Positions 1-7,308 of a stretch of 38,102 nucleotides of DNA are shown piece after piece; position 1 is the stretch's first letter; each line of letters begins with the position of its first letter. The stretch is taken from NCBI GenBank assembly GCA_023389895.1, contig JAEWDX010000350.1, positions 1 to 38,102 of the forward strand. The letters are read 5' to 3'. The notes beneath the pieces are model-generated. The model made no database searches. It was given only the letters and a program-made list of their open reading frames with translations, and was not told the DNA's origin. Position numbers and translations under genes: made by a program. This stretch comes from Bacillota bacterium (GTDB lineage: Bacteria > Bacillota > Bacilli > Bacillales > Cytobacillaceae).

Positions 1-49
1 AGAATAAACTGTACAGAGCAGGATAAAAGAAATTATTTTTTCTATAAGT

Positions 50-92
50 AGTCCACTATCATTTAACATGACAGTGGACTTGCTGTTTTTAT
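50..92 (+). terminator. Rho-independent terminator of a gene left of the window
   Basis: An 8-bp stem (AGTCCACT / AGTGGACT) continues, after one A-C mismatch, with 4 more pairs (TCAT / ATGA) and is followed by TGCTGTTTTTATTA. The T-rich side is on the plus strand, so it ends a plus-strand transcript entering from the left edge. Bases 1-49 could hold the last codons of that gene, but no product can be recognised. From 93 to 230 I see no gene or convincing signal. Confidence 0.75.
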
Positions 93-230
93 TACTAATC
101 AAGGGTTGGTGAATCATGCCAAACATCACGAAGATGCGAATTATTAAGACAGCTCACTAAGCATCTTACACCCCTAGCTTTAGAAAATGGCGAGACCATG
201 CATCTATTACCATCCGTAAATGTTCAGGTT

Positions 231-1478
231 TTATATTTCTTCTTTCATTACTTTCGATTTTGCAAAAAATATTAAAGATATGATTGTGATTCCTATACCA
301 CAAATCATCATAATATGCGATATACTCAAATCTAAAATAAGGGCTATAGAAACGAAGGCATAGGATAAGGGAACTAATCCATTAGAAAATGCACTTACAA
401 GACTCATAACCCTTCCAATTTTATCTTTCTGGCTTTTTTCTTGGATAGACGTTACTAGCATCACATTAATAAAAGAGGAAAGAGAACCCATTAGAATTAA
501 TAAAAACATCCCATGCCAGATTTTCTCTATTTGACCTAGAAGCATTAGCAATATCCCTAATGTACTTATCATTAACAGAATAGCCTGCCCCCGTTTTTTC
601 TTAATGGTTAATACCCCGATAATTAACGCTCCAGCAAGCATACCAACTTGGTATGAGCTTTGAAGAAAGCTCAAATCTAAAGCACTCCCCTGGATTAACT
701 TATCTACAATAAGAGGAATGCCCATTAGTAAAGGACCAAAAAATAAAAAATTGATAATAATTAGAATTACTAGCATGCTTTTCAACGATTGCATGCCTCT
801 GACGTATGTTATTCCTTCCTTGAGCTCCGAGAAGGTTGAGCTGTTTTTAAGTTTTATATTTTCTTGCTCGTTTATAAATAAAGAGAAAAGAAAGGTCATC
901 AATAGTAATAGTGCAACGAATAGAAACAACTGGCTAAAGGAGCCAACAGCAAGGATTAACCCTCCAATCATTGGACCAGAAACCATTGCAATTTGATTAG
1001 AACTCTGAATCAATGAATTCGCTTGTATGAGCTTTTCTTTTGGCACTAAAATTGGAAGTAATGAAGTGTTAGCGGGAGAGAAAAAGGCATCCAGTATACC
1101 AAATATTAATGCAAAACCCACTAATGGCCAAATCTCTAACCAACTCATTTCAAGGAATAAAATCATCACAAGCACTACTAAAAATCTAATCAAACTTGAG
1201 ATAAACATAATCTGTGACTTTTTTAATCTATCAGCCCAAACACCACCTACAATCATAAAAAGGACTCTTGGTATCATCGTTGCCATCATGACTATTCCAA
1301 GTGAAGCTTCTTTATTTAGTTCGGTAATGATATACCACTGCTCTGCAAATAAATAAGTTGATAGTGACAGAAAAGACACTGCACTAGACAACCATAGGAG
1401 GATAAAGGCTCGATTTTTTAACAATCCTCTCATTCCCACTTTATGCTCGGATTCATCTAACAGTTGTTGGTTCCCCAA
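231..1478 (-). CDS. MFS efflux transporter
   Basis: A 415-residue integral membrane protein with about 12 hydrophobic segments, of the major facilitator superfamily (drug-efflux-like branch). Between TM2 and TM3 it has the MFS loop signature around residues 78-87 (GGVWADRLKK), a variant of the GxxxDRxGRR motif. The central cytoplasmic loop lies near residues 205-230. The start is TTG, chosen because GGAGG ends 7 bases upstream, directly after the stop of the ArsR-type gene. The two genes are 13 bases apart and surely co-transcribed, so export of a toxic compound sensed by the neighbouring repressor is likely. The substrate (macrolide, other drug or metabolite) cannot be deduced. The family call is firm; the substrate is unknown. 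Confidence 0.88.
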   Translation of the reverse strand: MGNQQLLDESEHKVGMRGLLKNRAFILLWLSSAVSFLSLSTYLFAEQWYIITELNKEASLGIVMMATMIPRVLFMIVGGVWADRLKKSQIMFISSLIRFLVVLVMILFLEMSWLEIWPLVGFALIFGILDAFFSPANTSLLPILVPKEKLIQANSLIQSSNQIAMVSGPMIGGLILAVGSFSQLFLFVALLLLMTFLFSLFINEQENIKLKNSSTFSELKEGITYVRGMQSLKSMLVILIIINFLFFGPLLMGIPLIVDKLIQGSALDLSFLQSSYQVGMLAGALIIGVLTIKKKRGQAILLMISTLGILLMLLGQIEKIWHGMFLLILMGSLSSFINVMLVTSIQEKSQKDKIGRVMSLVSAFSNGLVPLSYAFVSIALILDLSISHIMMICGIGITIISLIFFAKSKVMKEEI

Positions 1479-1491
1479 ATATACTCCTCCA

Positions 1492-2091
1492 TTAACTATT
1501 AAGATTTTTGTTGAATAATGGTTCTTCTACCTGAAAGGCTGTTGCCATTATGTAATAAAGTTGTTTATCTTTATCAGCCGAATCATCAGTTAATAGTGAG
1601 TCTAATAAACTTCTATATTGACGAGTAAACGCTAAAAATTGTTCTTTACTCAAGCAGACTTCTCTTTGGATCGACATATTTAACCATTTTTCTACATTAG
1701 ATGAGTTTAATTCAAATGACTCCTCAGGTGCAGTTAGCACTCTTGTTTTAGCCCTGTTTAACACCTCTAAAAATGATTGTCTCGTTGCCTCTTTTGCTTC
1801 AACATAACTAAGTAGATGATCAGCCGGAATAAAACCTCTGGCCACTGCTTGATAATATTTTAAGATGTTCCCTCCCCTTTCTTCTTTTTTCACCAGTTTT
1901 ATAATCCCATGTTTTTCTAATTCCCTTAGATGATAAAGAATTTTTGCTCTTGAAAGATTTAATTCATTTGCAAGCATATGCCCGGTATAGGGTTGCTCAA
2001 CCAAAAAAATAAGCATCTTTGTTCTAAGAGGATCACTTATCGCTTTTAATTGGTCGTATGTCTCAATAATTAATATAGGTTTTTGCTTCAT
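1492..2091 (-). CDS. ArsR-family winged-helix transcriptional regulator
   Basis: A 199-residue DNA-binding protein. Residues about 10-75 form an ArsR/HTH_20-type winged helix: the segment LKAISDPLRTKMLIFL is the usual N-terminal helix, LSRAKILYHLRELEKHGI the recognition helix, and KYYQAVARGF the wing. No CxC metal-binding motif is visible, so it is not a classical metal sensor. The C-terminal ~110 residues are helical, resembling YcxD/YdfF-type ArsR relatives that control MFS pumps, and may bind ligand or dimerise. AAGGAG precedes the ATG at good spacing. It is the first gene of a two-gene operon with the MFS pump and probably autoregulates it through the palindromes at 2106-2129. Confidence 0.87.
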   Translation of the reverse strand: MKQKPILIIETYDQLKAISDPLRTKMLIFLVEQPYTGHMLANELNLSRAKILYHLRELEKHGIIKLVKKEERGGNILKYYQAVARGFIPADHLLSYVEAKEATRQSFLEVLNRAKTRVLTAPEESFELNSSNVEKWLNMSIQREVCLSKEQFLAFTRQYRSLLDSLLTDDSADKDKQLYYIMATAFQVEEPLFNKNLNS

Positions 2092-2105
2092 TGTTCAATC
2101 TCCTT

Positions 2106-2129
2106 TTTAACCGGTTAAATTTATTTAAC
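2106..2129. promoter_or_regulatory. Overlapping palindromes, candidate operator of the ArsR-type repressor
   Basis: A perfect 14-bp palindrome (TTTAACCGGTTAAA, 2106-2119) overlaps a second inverted repeat, GTTAAAT-TT-ATTTAAC (2114-2129). Both lie between the -10 box and the ribosome-binding site of the ArsR-type gene, where a bound repressor would block transcription. Position and symmetry support an operator; binding is inferred. Confidence 0.6.
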
Positions 2130-2132
2130 TGT

Positions 2133-2160
2133 ATTTTATCTGTTTATCTGAAATTTGTAA
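2133..2160 (-). promoter_or_regulatory. Sigma-A-type promoter of the ArsR-MFS operon
   Basis: On the minus strand, TTACAA (2155-2160) and TAAAAT (2133-2138) are separated by 16 bases. Transcription would start within the downstream palindrome pair. Two hexamer mismatches in total make this a reasonable but unproven promoter. Confidence 0.5.
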
Positions 2161-2250
2161 ATATATTTTTAAAATGATTAAAACTTTGTGTTAAAAAAGA
2201 AAATCCTTTATTAAGAAATCATCCTATTTCTGTTCCAATAAACAAATAAC

Positions 2251-2279
2251 TCATAATTTTTATTAAATTCTGATATAAT
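2251..2279 (+). promoter_or_regulatory. Extended -10 promoter of the guanylate-kinase-like gene
   Basis: TGATATAAT (2271-2279) is a perfect -10 hexamer with the extended TGn element. The -35 hexamer 17 bases upstream, TCATAA, is poor, as is usual for extended -10 promoters. The gene starts 45 bases downstream behind AGGAGG. Confidence 0.55.
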
Positions 2280-2324
2280 AAAATTAATATTTATCTATAA
2301 AATACTTTTACAGGAGGTTTTTCA

Positions 2325-2915
2325 ATGTATGAAATTAAAGAAAAACAAAAATTATTCATCTACACGGGACCTGATGGGTCTGGAAGAAAAACGATTGCTA
2401 AGATGGTAGCAACTGCGTTTGATATGGAGACTGTGCTCTCTTACACAACAAGACCTCCGCGGCATTACGAGGAAGATGGTGAAGATTACTATTTTGTAAC
2501 TGAAGAAGTATTTAAAAAAATGGATGAAAGTAATGAATTTATTGAGAGTGTTGAAATCGATGGGATTTATTATGGAATTCGTGAAGAAGATATAGTACAA
2601 GTATTTAACTCAAAGCCACTTGTTTATTTAACTTTAAATCCTGAAGGAACGGAAAAATTAAAAAATATGTATGGTGATCATGTTATGCGTTTCTTTGTCT
2701 ATTCGGATCGTGAAACAGTCATTAGAAGACAAAAAGAGCGTAGAGATGATGATGAAGATATAACTCGACATTTGAACCATTATGATGAAATCATGATCTA
2801 TAAAAAGAACTGTGAGTACTCTTTTGAAAATTATGATTCACCTCAAGTTTCTTTTCAAATCAGTGAAGTGATTGAAGAATTTCTCGATCGGGATATGATT
2901 ATCACAGACTATTAA
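2325..2915 (+). CDS. Guanylate-kinase-like P-loop protein (second Gmk paralogue)
   Basis: A 196-residue protein with guanylate-kinase domain architecture: P-loop region GPDGSGRKT (15-23), the GMP-binding segment SYTTRPPR (39-46) followed by DGEDYYF, a counterpart of the family segment ExxGxYYG (IDGIYYG, about 78-84), and a LID-like region rich in Arg and Asp (about 132-146). In the P-loop the usual GK-x-T is replaced by G-R-K-T, so the phosphate-binding Lys position is Arg with a Lys next to it. This differs from ordinary housekeeping Gmk. The ATG follows AGGAGG by 7-8 bases and the gene has its own promoter. It may still phosphorylate a nucleotide or may be a sensor or regulatory homologue; the activity should not be assumed. 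Confidence 0.75.
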   Translation: MYEIKEKQKLFIYTGPDGSGRKTIAKMVATAFDMETVLSYTTRPPRHYEEDGEDYYFVTEEVFKKMDESNEFIESVEIDGIYYGIREEDIVQVFNSKPLVYLTLNPEGTEKLKNMYGDHVMRFFVYSDRETVIRRQKERRDDDEDITRHLNHYDEIMIYKKNCEYSFENYDSPQVSFQISEVIEEFLDRDMIITDY

Positions 2916-3003
2916 ACATACAGAGTTTAACAAACAATCAACGAGATTTTACAACTTGTTCATCTATGATAAATGAAAAAAATTCCTGTCCCCCATTAGG
3001 TTG

Positions 3004-3156
3004 GTGTCTGAAAATGAAATTGAACCGCGACGCATCAACCTTTTTACCTTTTTATTTACTCTTCCCCTTTTTCTATTTGGCCTAATCATTTTTTATCATT
3101 CATCCTTCCACCTTCTTTTTCAAAAACTCGTACAGTTTATCAATTCATCTCCTTGA
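3004..3156 (+). CDS. Possible 50-residue single-span membrane peptide
   Basis: In the 364-base gap 2916-3279, a GTG-started frame runs 50 codons. It has a charged N-terminus (SENEIEPRR), a hydrophobic stretch of about 20 residues (FTFLFTLPLFLFGLIIF, residues 14-30) and a short polar tail. The layout is that of a small membrane protein and the codons look like those of neighbours. Against it, the only ribosome-binding candidate is TTAGG, 3 bases from the GTG, and no promoter is clear (a TATGAT at 2965-2970 lacks a -35). An in-frame TGA lies just upstream. Nothing else was seen in the gap. Confidence 0.3.
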   Translation: MSENEIEPRRINLFTFLFTLPLFLFGLIIFYHSSFHLLFQKLVQFINSSP

Positions 3157-3279
3157 ACTGCTTACTAAATATTCAACTTCTCCACGACGAAATCTATGTT
3201 CTGTTTGGTCTAAAATGACGATTCTCACAATAGTAATAGATTAGAAATTGCTTTTTTTAAATGATAAGGGGGAAGCAAA

Positions 3280-3498
3280 ATGGTTGTCGTTCATTTTTTC
3301 GAAAATAAGTCGATCGTCTTAACACAGCTAAGAAGCGACATTCCTACCATGGATGAAAATATAAAAATTAAGGGAAGAAAAGGAATCATTATAAGTGTGA
3401 AGAAGCTTGAAGAAAACATAGCACATGCGCAAGTTGTGTTTGAAAAGGTGAAACAAACTCAACAAATACAAAAAGATTCGAAAAAGAAAAAAAGATAA
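3280..3498 (+). CDS. Small basic protein of unknown function, 72 aa
   Basis: A small protein preceded by AAGGGGG about 8 bases before the ATG and followed by a strong terminator, so it is probably expressed as a single gene. The N-terminus is a beta-rich segment (VVVHFFENKSIVLTQL). Residues about 28-40 (IKIKGRKGIIISV) resemble the turn of a KOW-like motif, though the domain is not certain. The last 15 residues are strongly basic (KDSKKKKR), which would fit nucleic-acid or ribosome contact. I do not recognise a named family and offer no function. Confidence 0.6.
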   Translation: MVVVHFFENKSIVLTQLRSDIPTMDENIKIKGRKGIIISVKKLEENIAHAQVVFEKVKQTQQIQKDSKKKKR

Positions 3499-3502
3499 GC
3501 CA

Positions 3503-3560
3503 TCAAAAAAAAGTCAAATGTCTCATTTTCAGCATTGAGAAATTTGACTTTTCTTTCTAT
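3503..3560. terminator. Bidirectional Rho-independent terminator
   Basis: Stem AAGTCAAAT (3511-3519) with ATTTGACTT (3542-3550), plus inner CTCA/TGAG pairing. It is flanked by a run of A on the left and TTTTCTTTCT on the right, so it can end both the plus-strand 72-aa gene and the minus-strand HAD gene. Confidence 0.8.
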
Positions 3561-3594
3561 GTGGAAAACATCCGAAAGGACATCATTTAAACAT

Positions 3595-4386
3595 CTAATT
3601 AGCTTGAAGCTCTGCTAAGATCGGATATAGCTCTTCTAAATGATGAATTTCATATGTAGGCTTAACTTCATTCCGTTCTTTTTGATGGCGGTTAATCCAA
3701 ACAGACTTAATCCCTGCTCGATTTGCACCTAAAATATCAGTCATTAAATTATCTCCAACCATGATTACTTCATGCTTTCTAAGTTCCATAAGCGATAAAG
3801 CATGTTCAAAAATATGAGGATCTGGTTTTCCCTTCCCAAAGTCTCCCGAGATCACAATCTGCTCGAAGTAAGGTGCAAGCTCAGGTGTTATCGTTAATTT
3901 TGTATTTTGTAAATCTGGTGATCCATTTGTTAATAAAAGCAGCTTATAATGATCTCTTAAAAAATCTAAAACTTGAAATGTCTCTTCGTACACAAATTGT
4001 GTCTTGCGACGAGTTTGCGGAAAATGTTCGGCTAACTCAAATCCAAAGTCAGCATCATCAATTCCTAATGCTTTCAGCCCCATCGTCCAGGCAGCTCTAC
4101 GATAGGCTGGCACCATTTCTTTCATTCTTTGAAAGTTGGCTTGCTCATCTAGGAAGCTTCCCCATAATCCTTCAAATGGATTAATGCCGATCATTTGTGT
4201 AAAAGCGTATGTTTCATAGGAGGAGTAGAGCTGTCTAGCAGCCTTGCGAACTTCTTCTTCTAGCAGAACAGGGTCTAGTCTATAACGTTCCTTCGCCAGT
4301 TTACAAGTAGCTGCGAATGATTCCTCAATGCTTTTTTGGTCCCATAATAATGTATCATCTAAATCGAAAAAAATTGCTTTAATCAT
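3595..4386 (-). CDS. ysaA: HAD-superfamily hydrolase, YsaA-like
   Basis: A 263-residue phosphatase of the haloacid dehalogenase superfamily, cap class C1. Motif I is FFDLDDTLLW, with nucleophile Asp8 and acid/base Asp10. Motif II is LLLLTNGS (Thr near 155), the motif III Lys is in GKGKPDPHIF, and the motif IV acid is in MVGDNLMTDILGA. Length and sequence (YETYAFTQMIGINPFEGLW) match Bacillus subtilis YsaA closely as I recall it. It dephosphorylates a small cytosolic phosphometabolite of unknown identity. Start: ATG with AAGGAAGG upstream. It is transcribed alone and diverges from the spore enzyme gene. Confidence 0.88.
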   Translation of the reverse strand: MIKAIFFDLDDTLLWDQKSIEESFAATCKLAKERYRLDPVLLEEEVRKAARQLYSSYETYAFTQMIGINPFEGLWGSFLDEQANFQRMKEMVPAYRRAAWTMGLKALGIDDADFGFELAEHFPQTRRKTQFVYEETFQVLDFLRDHYKLLLLTNGSPDLQNTKLTITPELAPYFEQIVISGDFGKGKPDPHIFEHALSLMELRKHEVIMVGDNLMTDILGANRAGIKSVWINRHQKERNEVKPTYEIHHLEELYPILAELQAN

Positions 4387-4499
4387 TCTGAGCCTTCCTT
4401 TTCATCGATTAATATGTATCTATTAGTTTACCACGTTTAATCAGTAAAGAGGATAATTGTTCGATATTTAATCAATCTGAGCCTTCTTTTTTCCCAAGC

Positions 4500-4526
4500 A
4501 CGAAGTTTTCCCTTAGGCATATATTA
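4500..4526 (+). promoter_or_regulatory. Candidate sigma-K promoter of the cortex enzyme gene
   Basis: AC (4500-4501), then 16 bases, then CATATATTA (4518-4526) fits the sigma-K consensus AC-N16/17-CATANNNTA. Placement 38 bases before the ATG and the product's role in the spore make late mother-cell expression plausible. Short consensus sequences match by chance in AT-rich DNA. B. subtilis yaaH is known as a sigma-E gene, so this is only a candidate. Confidence 0.4.
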
Positions 4527-4563
4527 GTCAAAGATGAACTATTTTTGTGCTGGAGTGATCTAA

Positions 4564-5979
4564 ATGAACATTCATGTTGTTCAAAATGGCGATACTTTAT
4601 GGAATATCGCACAGCAATATAGCAGTAACGTTAATCAGATTGCAGAAGTAAATCAATTGGCCAATCCAAATGCACTCATTGTAGGGCAAGCACTTGTTAT
4701 TCCAACACCAGTCTATACTTATACAGTCCAACAAGGGGACACTCTTGGAAATATTGCCTTTCGATATGGGGTAACCGTTCAAATGATCGTTGAACAAAAT
4801 CAACTTGCCAATCCTTCTGCAATTACTGTAGGGCAAGTATTGCAAATTCCGATAGCTTTTCATACGATTCAACAAGGCGATTCTCTATGGAAACTTGCTC
4901 AGCAATTCGCAACAACCGTTTCTGCACTCATGCAGGCTAATGGGATAGTCGATCCTAATAATTTAACAATCGGTCAAGTGATTCGAATACCTGTAAGAGC
5001 ACGACCCGTGAAAGAAGTTAATACTTATATTACCGAAGTAGATCAAAAAGCAATTCAGGAAATCCGGAATGTAGGGCGCTATTTAACATACCTTTCTCCC
5101 TTTACTTATGCAGTTAAAGAAGATGGAAGTCTTACTGAAATGAGGGAAGGGCCTATTTTGGCGGCAGCTACAGAGCAAAGAGTTGCTCCCCTTCTCGTCT
5201 TGACAAATTTCACGGAAAGAAAATTTAGTTCTGATCTTGCCGCGACAATTTTGAGAAATCCAACATTGCAGGAAACCGTTATTACAAATATCCTTTCTAC
5301 AATGAAGGCAAAAGGCTACAAAGGCTTAAATATTGACTTTGAATATGTATATCCTGAGGATCGTGAAAACTATAATGCATTTTTACGCCGTGTTGTCGCC
5401 AGGCTGCATCCACAAGGTTACTTAGTAAGCACGGCTTTAGCACCGAAAATTTCTGGCGATCAAAAAGGAATTTTATACGAGGCGCATGATTATAAAGCTC
5501 ATGGGGAGATCGTTGACTTTGTCGTATTAATGACTTATGAATGGGGCTGGGCTGGTGGAAGTCCTTGGGCCATTGCTCCGATCAACGAGATGAAAAAAGT
5601 ACTCGATTATGCAGTAACGGTTATCCCACGGAATAAAATCATGATGGGTATGCCTCTCTATGGGAGAGATTGGAAAATCCCGTGGGTTCAAGGTACTCTC
5701 GCCACAACTGTTAGTCCACAAAGAGCGCTTCAGCTTGCTGCCAAATATGGTGAAAGTATTCAATACAATGAAACCTATCAATCTCCTTATTTCCGCTACA
5801 CAGATGAGAATGGACAACAGCATGAAGTTTGGTTTGAAGATGCTCGCAGTGTACAGTCTAAATTCGATACCGCTAAGCAATATGGTCTCCGTGGCGTAAG
5901 CTATTGGGTACTTGGCAATCCTTTTCCGCAAATATGGCCTGTTCAAGATTGGAATTTTATTACAAGGAAAATCATCTGA
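4564..5979 (+). CDS. sleL: Spore cortex-lytic N-acetylglucosaminidase, three LysM plus GH18 (SleL/YaaH family)
   Basis: A 471-residue enzyme with three N-terminal LysM peptidoglycan-binding repeats (about 2-47, 52-96 and 99-144), each with a QxGD(T/S)L start and an (I/V)GQ-x-(L/I)-x-IP end. A glycoside hydrolase 18 domain follows (about 152-471). The catalytic segment GLNIDFEYV gives Asp258 and Glu260 as the DxE pair. There is no signal peptide, as expected for SleL/YaaH, which is made in the mother cell and assembled into the spore coat, where it degrades cortex fragments during germination. The usual family member has two LysM units and about 430 residues; this one has one extra unit. GGAG lies 8 bases before the ATG. 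The product is firm; the symbol follows the family. Confidence 0.9.
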   Translation: MNIHVVQNGDTLWNIAQQYSSNVNQIAEVNQLANPNALIVGQALVIPTPVYTYTVQQGDTLGNIAFRYGVTVQMIVEQNQLANPSAITVGQVLQIPIAFHTIQQGDSLWKLAQQFATTVSALMQANGIVDPNNLTIGQVIRIPVRARPVKEVNTYITEVDQKAIQEIRNVGRYLTYLSPFTYAVKEDGSLTEMREGPILAAATEQRVAPLLVLTNFTERKFSSDLAATILRNPTLQETVITNILSTMKAKGYKGLNIDFEYVYPEDRENYNAFLRRVVARLHPQGYLVSTALAPKISGDQKGILYEAHDYKAHGEIVDFVVLMTYEWGWAGGSPWAIAPINEMKKVLDYAVTVIPRNKIMMGMPLYGRDWKIPWVQGTLATTVSPQRALQLAAKYGESIQYNETYQSPYFRYTDENGQQHEVWFEDARSVQSKFDTAKQYGLRGVSYWVLGNPFPQIWPVQDWNFITRKII

Positions 5980-5990
5980 CGAAATGAAGA

Positions 5991-6022
5991 GGTCCCAGAA
6001 CAAATATTACTGTTTTGGGACC
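5991..6022. terminator. Hairpin shared by two convergent genes
   Basis: GGTCCCAGAACA (5991-6002) pairs with TGTTTTGGGACC (6011-6022) through 12 pairs, one of them a wobble, with an 8-base loop. It lies between the cortex enzyme stop and the 2Fe-2S subunit gene, whose TAA falls in the loop. The T-tracts after it are weak on both strands, so it is either a modest bidirectional terminator or a 3'-end protecting hairpin. Confidence 0.55.
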
Positions 6023-6474
6023 TTCATGACTGCTTTAACCGCATTTTCAATTTCTTGATAACCTGTACATCTACATATATTCGAAGATAACCATTCTATG
6101 ATTGTTTCTTCAGTTGGGTTTGGCTGTTTTTGTAATAATGCATGGATATTCATAATAAATCCTGGTGTACAGTAGCCACACTGGAAGGCGAAATGTTCAA
6201 TAAAAGCTTTCTGAATAGGTGCATCTACTAACCCTTCTATCGTTGTAATCTTTGCCCCAATCGCTTCAATTGCTAGATATATACATGACTTATATGGAAT
6301 TTGATCAACGATAATCGTACATGCCCCACAATCACCGTTTAAACAACCTTGTTTAGCACCTGTTAAGGCGAGCTCCCTTCTGAGAATATCGAGGAGTGTA
6401 TCTGATGCCCTAATTGGAACGAGATGAGTTTCACCATTAATATTTAAAGGAACTTCAAATTTATGTGCCTGCAT
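6007..6474 (-). CDS. Molybdenum hydroxylase, 2Fe-2S subunit (XDH/PucE type)
   Basis: The small electron-transfer subunit of a three-subunit xanthine-dehydrogenase-family enzyme. The N-terminal plant-type ferredoxin domain holds Cys44, Cys49, Cys52 and Cys64 (GCLNGDCGAC...C). The C-terminal helical domain holds Cys99, Cys102, Cys134 and Cys136 (CGYC...CRC) for the second cluster. All eight cluster ligands are present, so the subunit looks intact. It starts directly after the FAD-subunit stop (TAA abuts ATG) with GGAGGGG upstream, showing translational coupling. It passes electrons from the molybdenum site to FAD. B. subtilis PucE is the closest named relative I can suggest, but the substrate may differ, so no symbol is given. 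Confidence 0.92.
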   Translation of the reverse strand: MQAHKFEVPLNINGETHLVPIRASDTLLDILRRELALTGAKQGCLNGDCGACTIIVDQIPYKSCIYLAIEAIGAKITTIEGLVDAPIQKAFIEHFAFQCGYCTPGFIMNIHALLQKQPNPTEETIIEWLSSNICRCTGYQEIENAVKAVMKVPKQ

Positions 6475-7308
6475 TTATTTCCCCTCCATATCTACTAAAA
6501 TATCCATCACCATATTTCTAAATACAAATAGACGATATTCTGCTGACCCTTCTACATCATCAAGAATTGGACGAGGAATCTGTTTGACTGCATGATTAAT
6601 TCTTTCATTATATGAAATCTTTGCATTATTTAGCACATCCTCAATCTGAGTCGAGCGAAATGGAAATGGACATAATCCACTAAAGGCAAATCTAATTTGC
6701 TGATTGATCTTTACTGTCGCAATTGTTAATAGAGGATAGCCTGTATTCCATTGCTGCCGTTTTTTTATACTAATAAAGGGAAGATTTAAGTACGATTTCT
6801 CCGTCAATAATTGGACGAGCAGCTGCCCATCTTCAAGCTGAAGCTTTGGATTAAAAAGTGAGTGAATCGAAGTTGTTTGTAGCCCTTGCAATCCACCAAT
6901 TACAATAAGGCTATCCGTTAATAAAAAAGGGAGAATTGCTTCACGATAATAAATTTGCCCACAAAGATTACCACCTATCGTAATTTTGTTTCTTGCCGTA
7001 TGATCGGCAATTTCACTAGCGGTTTTCGTTAATAGTGGAAAAAGGTCTTTTTCTTCAGCGAAAGTCAGCGGAACAGTTGAGCCTGTAATTAAGTAATTCT
7101 GAAGATAATCAAATGTCTTACATTCCTCAATCCCTTTAATGTCAATAATCGCATCTGGCTGAACAATGTTAAGTCTGCCTAATGTTAAAATTTCTGTACC
7201 GCCAGCATAATACATTGGTAGTTTATTTCTCTTTTTTACCGAAAAGTATGTTTCAACTGCTTCTTGAATATTTGTAGGCTTATAGTATTCAAGATCCGTC
7301 GTAATCAT
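6475..7308 (-). CDS. Molybdenum hydroxylase, FAD-binding subunit (XDH/PucC type)
   Basis: The medium FAD subunit, 277 residues from the chosen start. FAD-binding motifs are YYAGGTEIL near residue 35 and KITIGGNLCGQ near residue 107, typical of the CO-dehydrogenase flavoprotein fold, with the C-terminal CODH flavoprotein domain from about residue 170. The frame is open to an ATG at 7323, but the ATG at 7308 has GGGGGAG 6 bases upstream while 7323 has no clear ribosome-binding site, so 7308 is preferred. It then overlaps the end of the molybdopterin subunit gene by 20 bases, and its length equals that of B. subtilis PucC as I remember it. FAD reduction here would be followed by transfer to NAD or another acceptor. 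Confidence 0.9.
   Translation of the reverse strand: MITTDLEYYKPTNIQEAVETYFSVKKRNKLPMYYAGGTEILTLGRLNIVQPDAIIDIKGIEECKTFDYLQNYLITGSTVPLTFAEEKDLFPLLTKTASEIADHTARNKITIGGNLCGQIYYREAILPFLLTDSLIVIGGLQGLQTTSIHSLFNPKLQLEDGQLLVQLLTEKSYLNLPFISIKKRQQWNTGYPLLTIATVKINQQIRFAFSGLCPFPFRSTQIEDVLNNAKISYNERINHAVKQIPRPILDDVEGSAEYRLFVFRNMVMDILVDMEGK

Noticed and set aside
131..167. AAGATGC / GCATCTT inverted repeat after the MFS gene
   Set aside because: A 7-bp stem with a 23-base loop and no T-run on the minus strand is too weak to call a terminator.
5527..6003. A 158-codon minus-strand frame opposite the cortex enzyme gene
   Set aside because: It lies wholly opposite clear coding sequence of a known family, has no ribosome-binding site and no recognisable domain.
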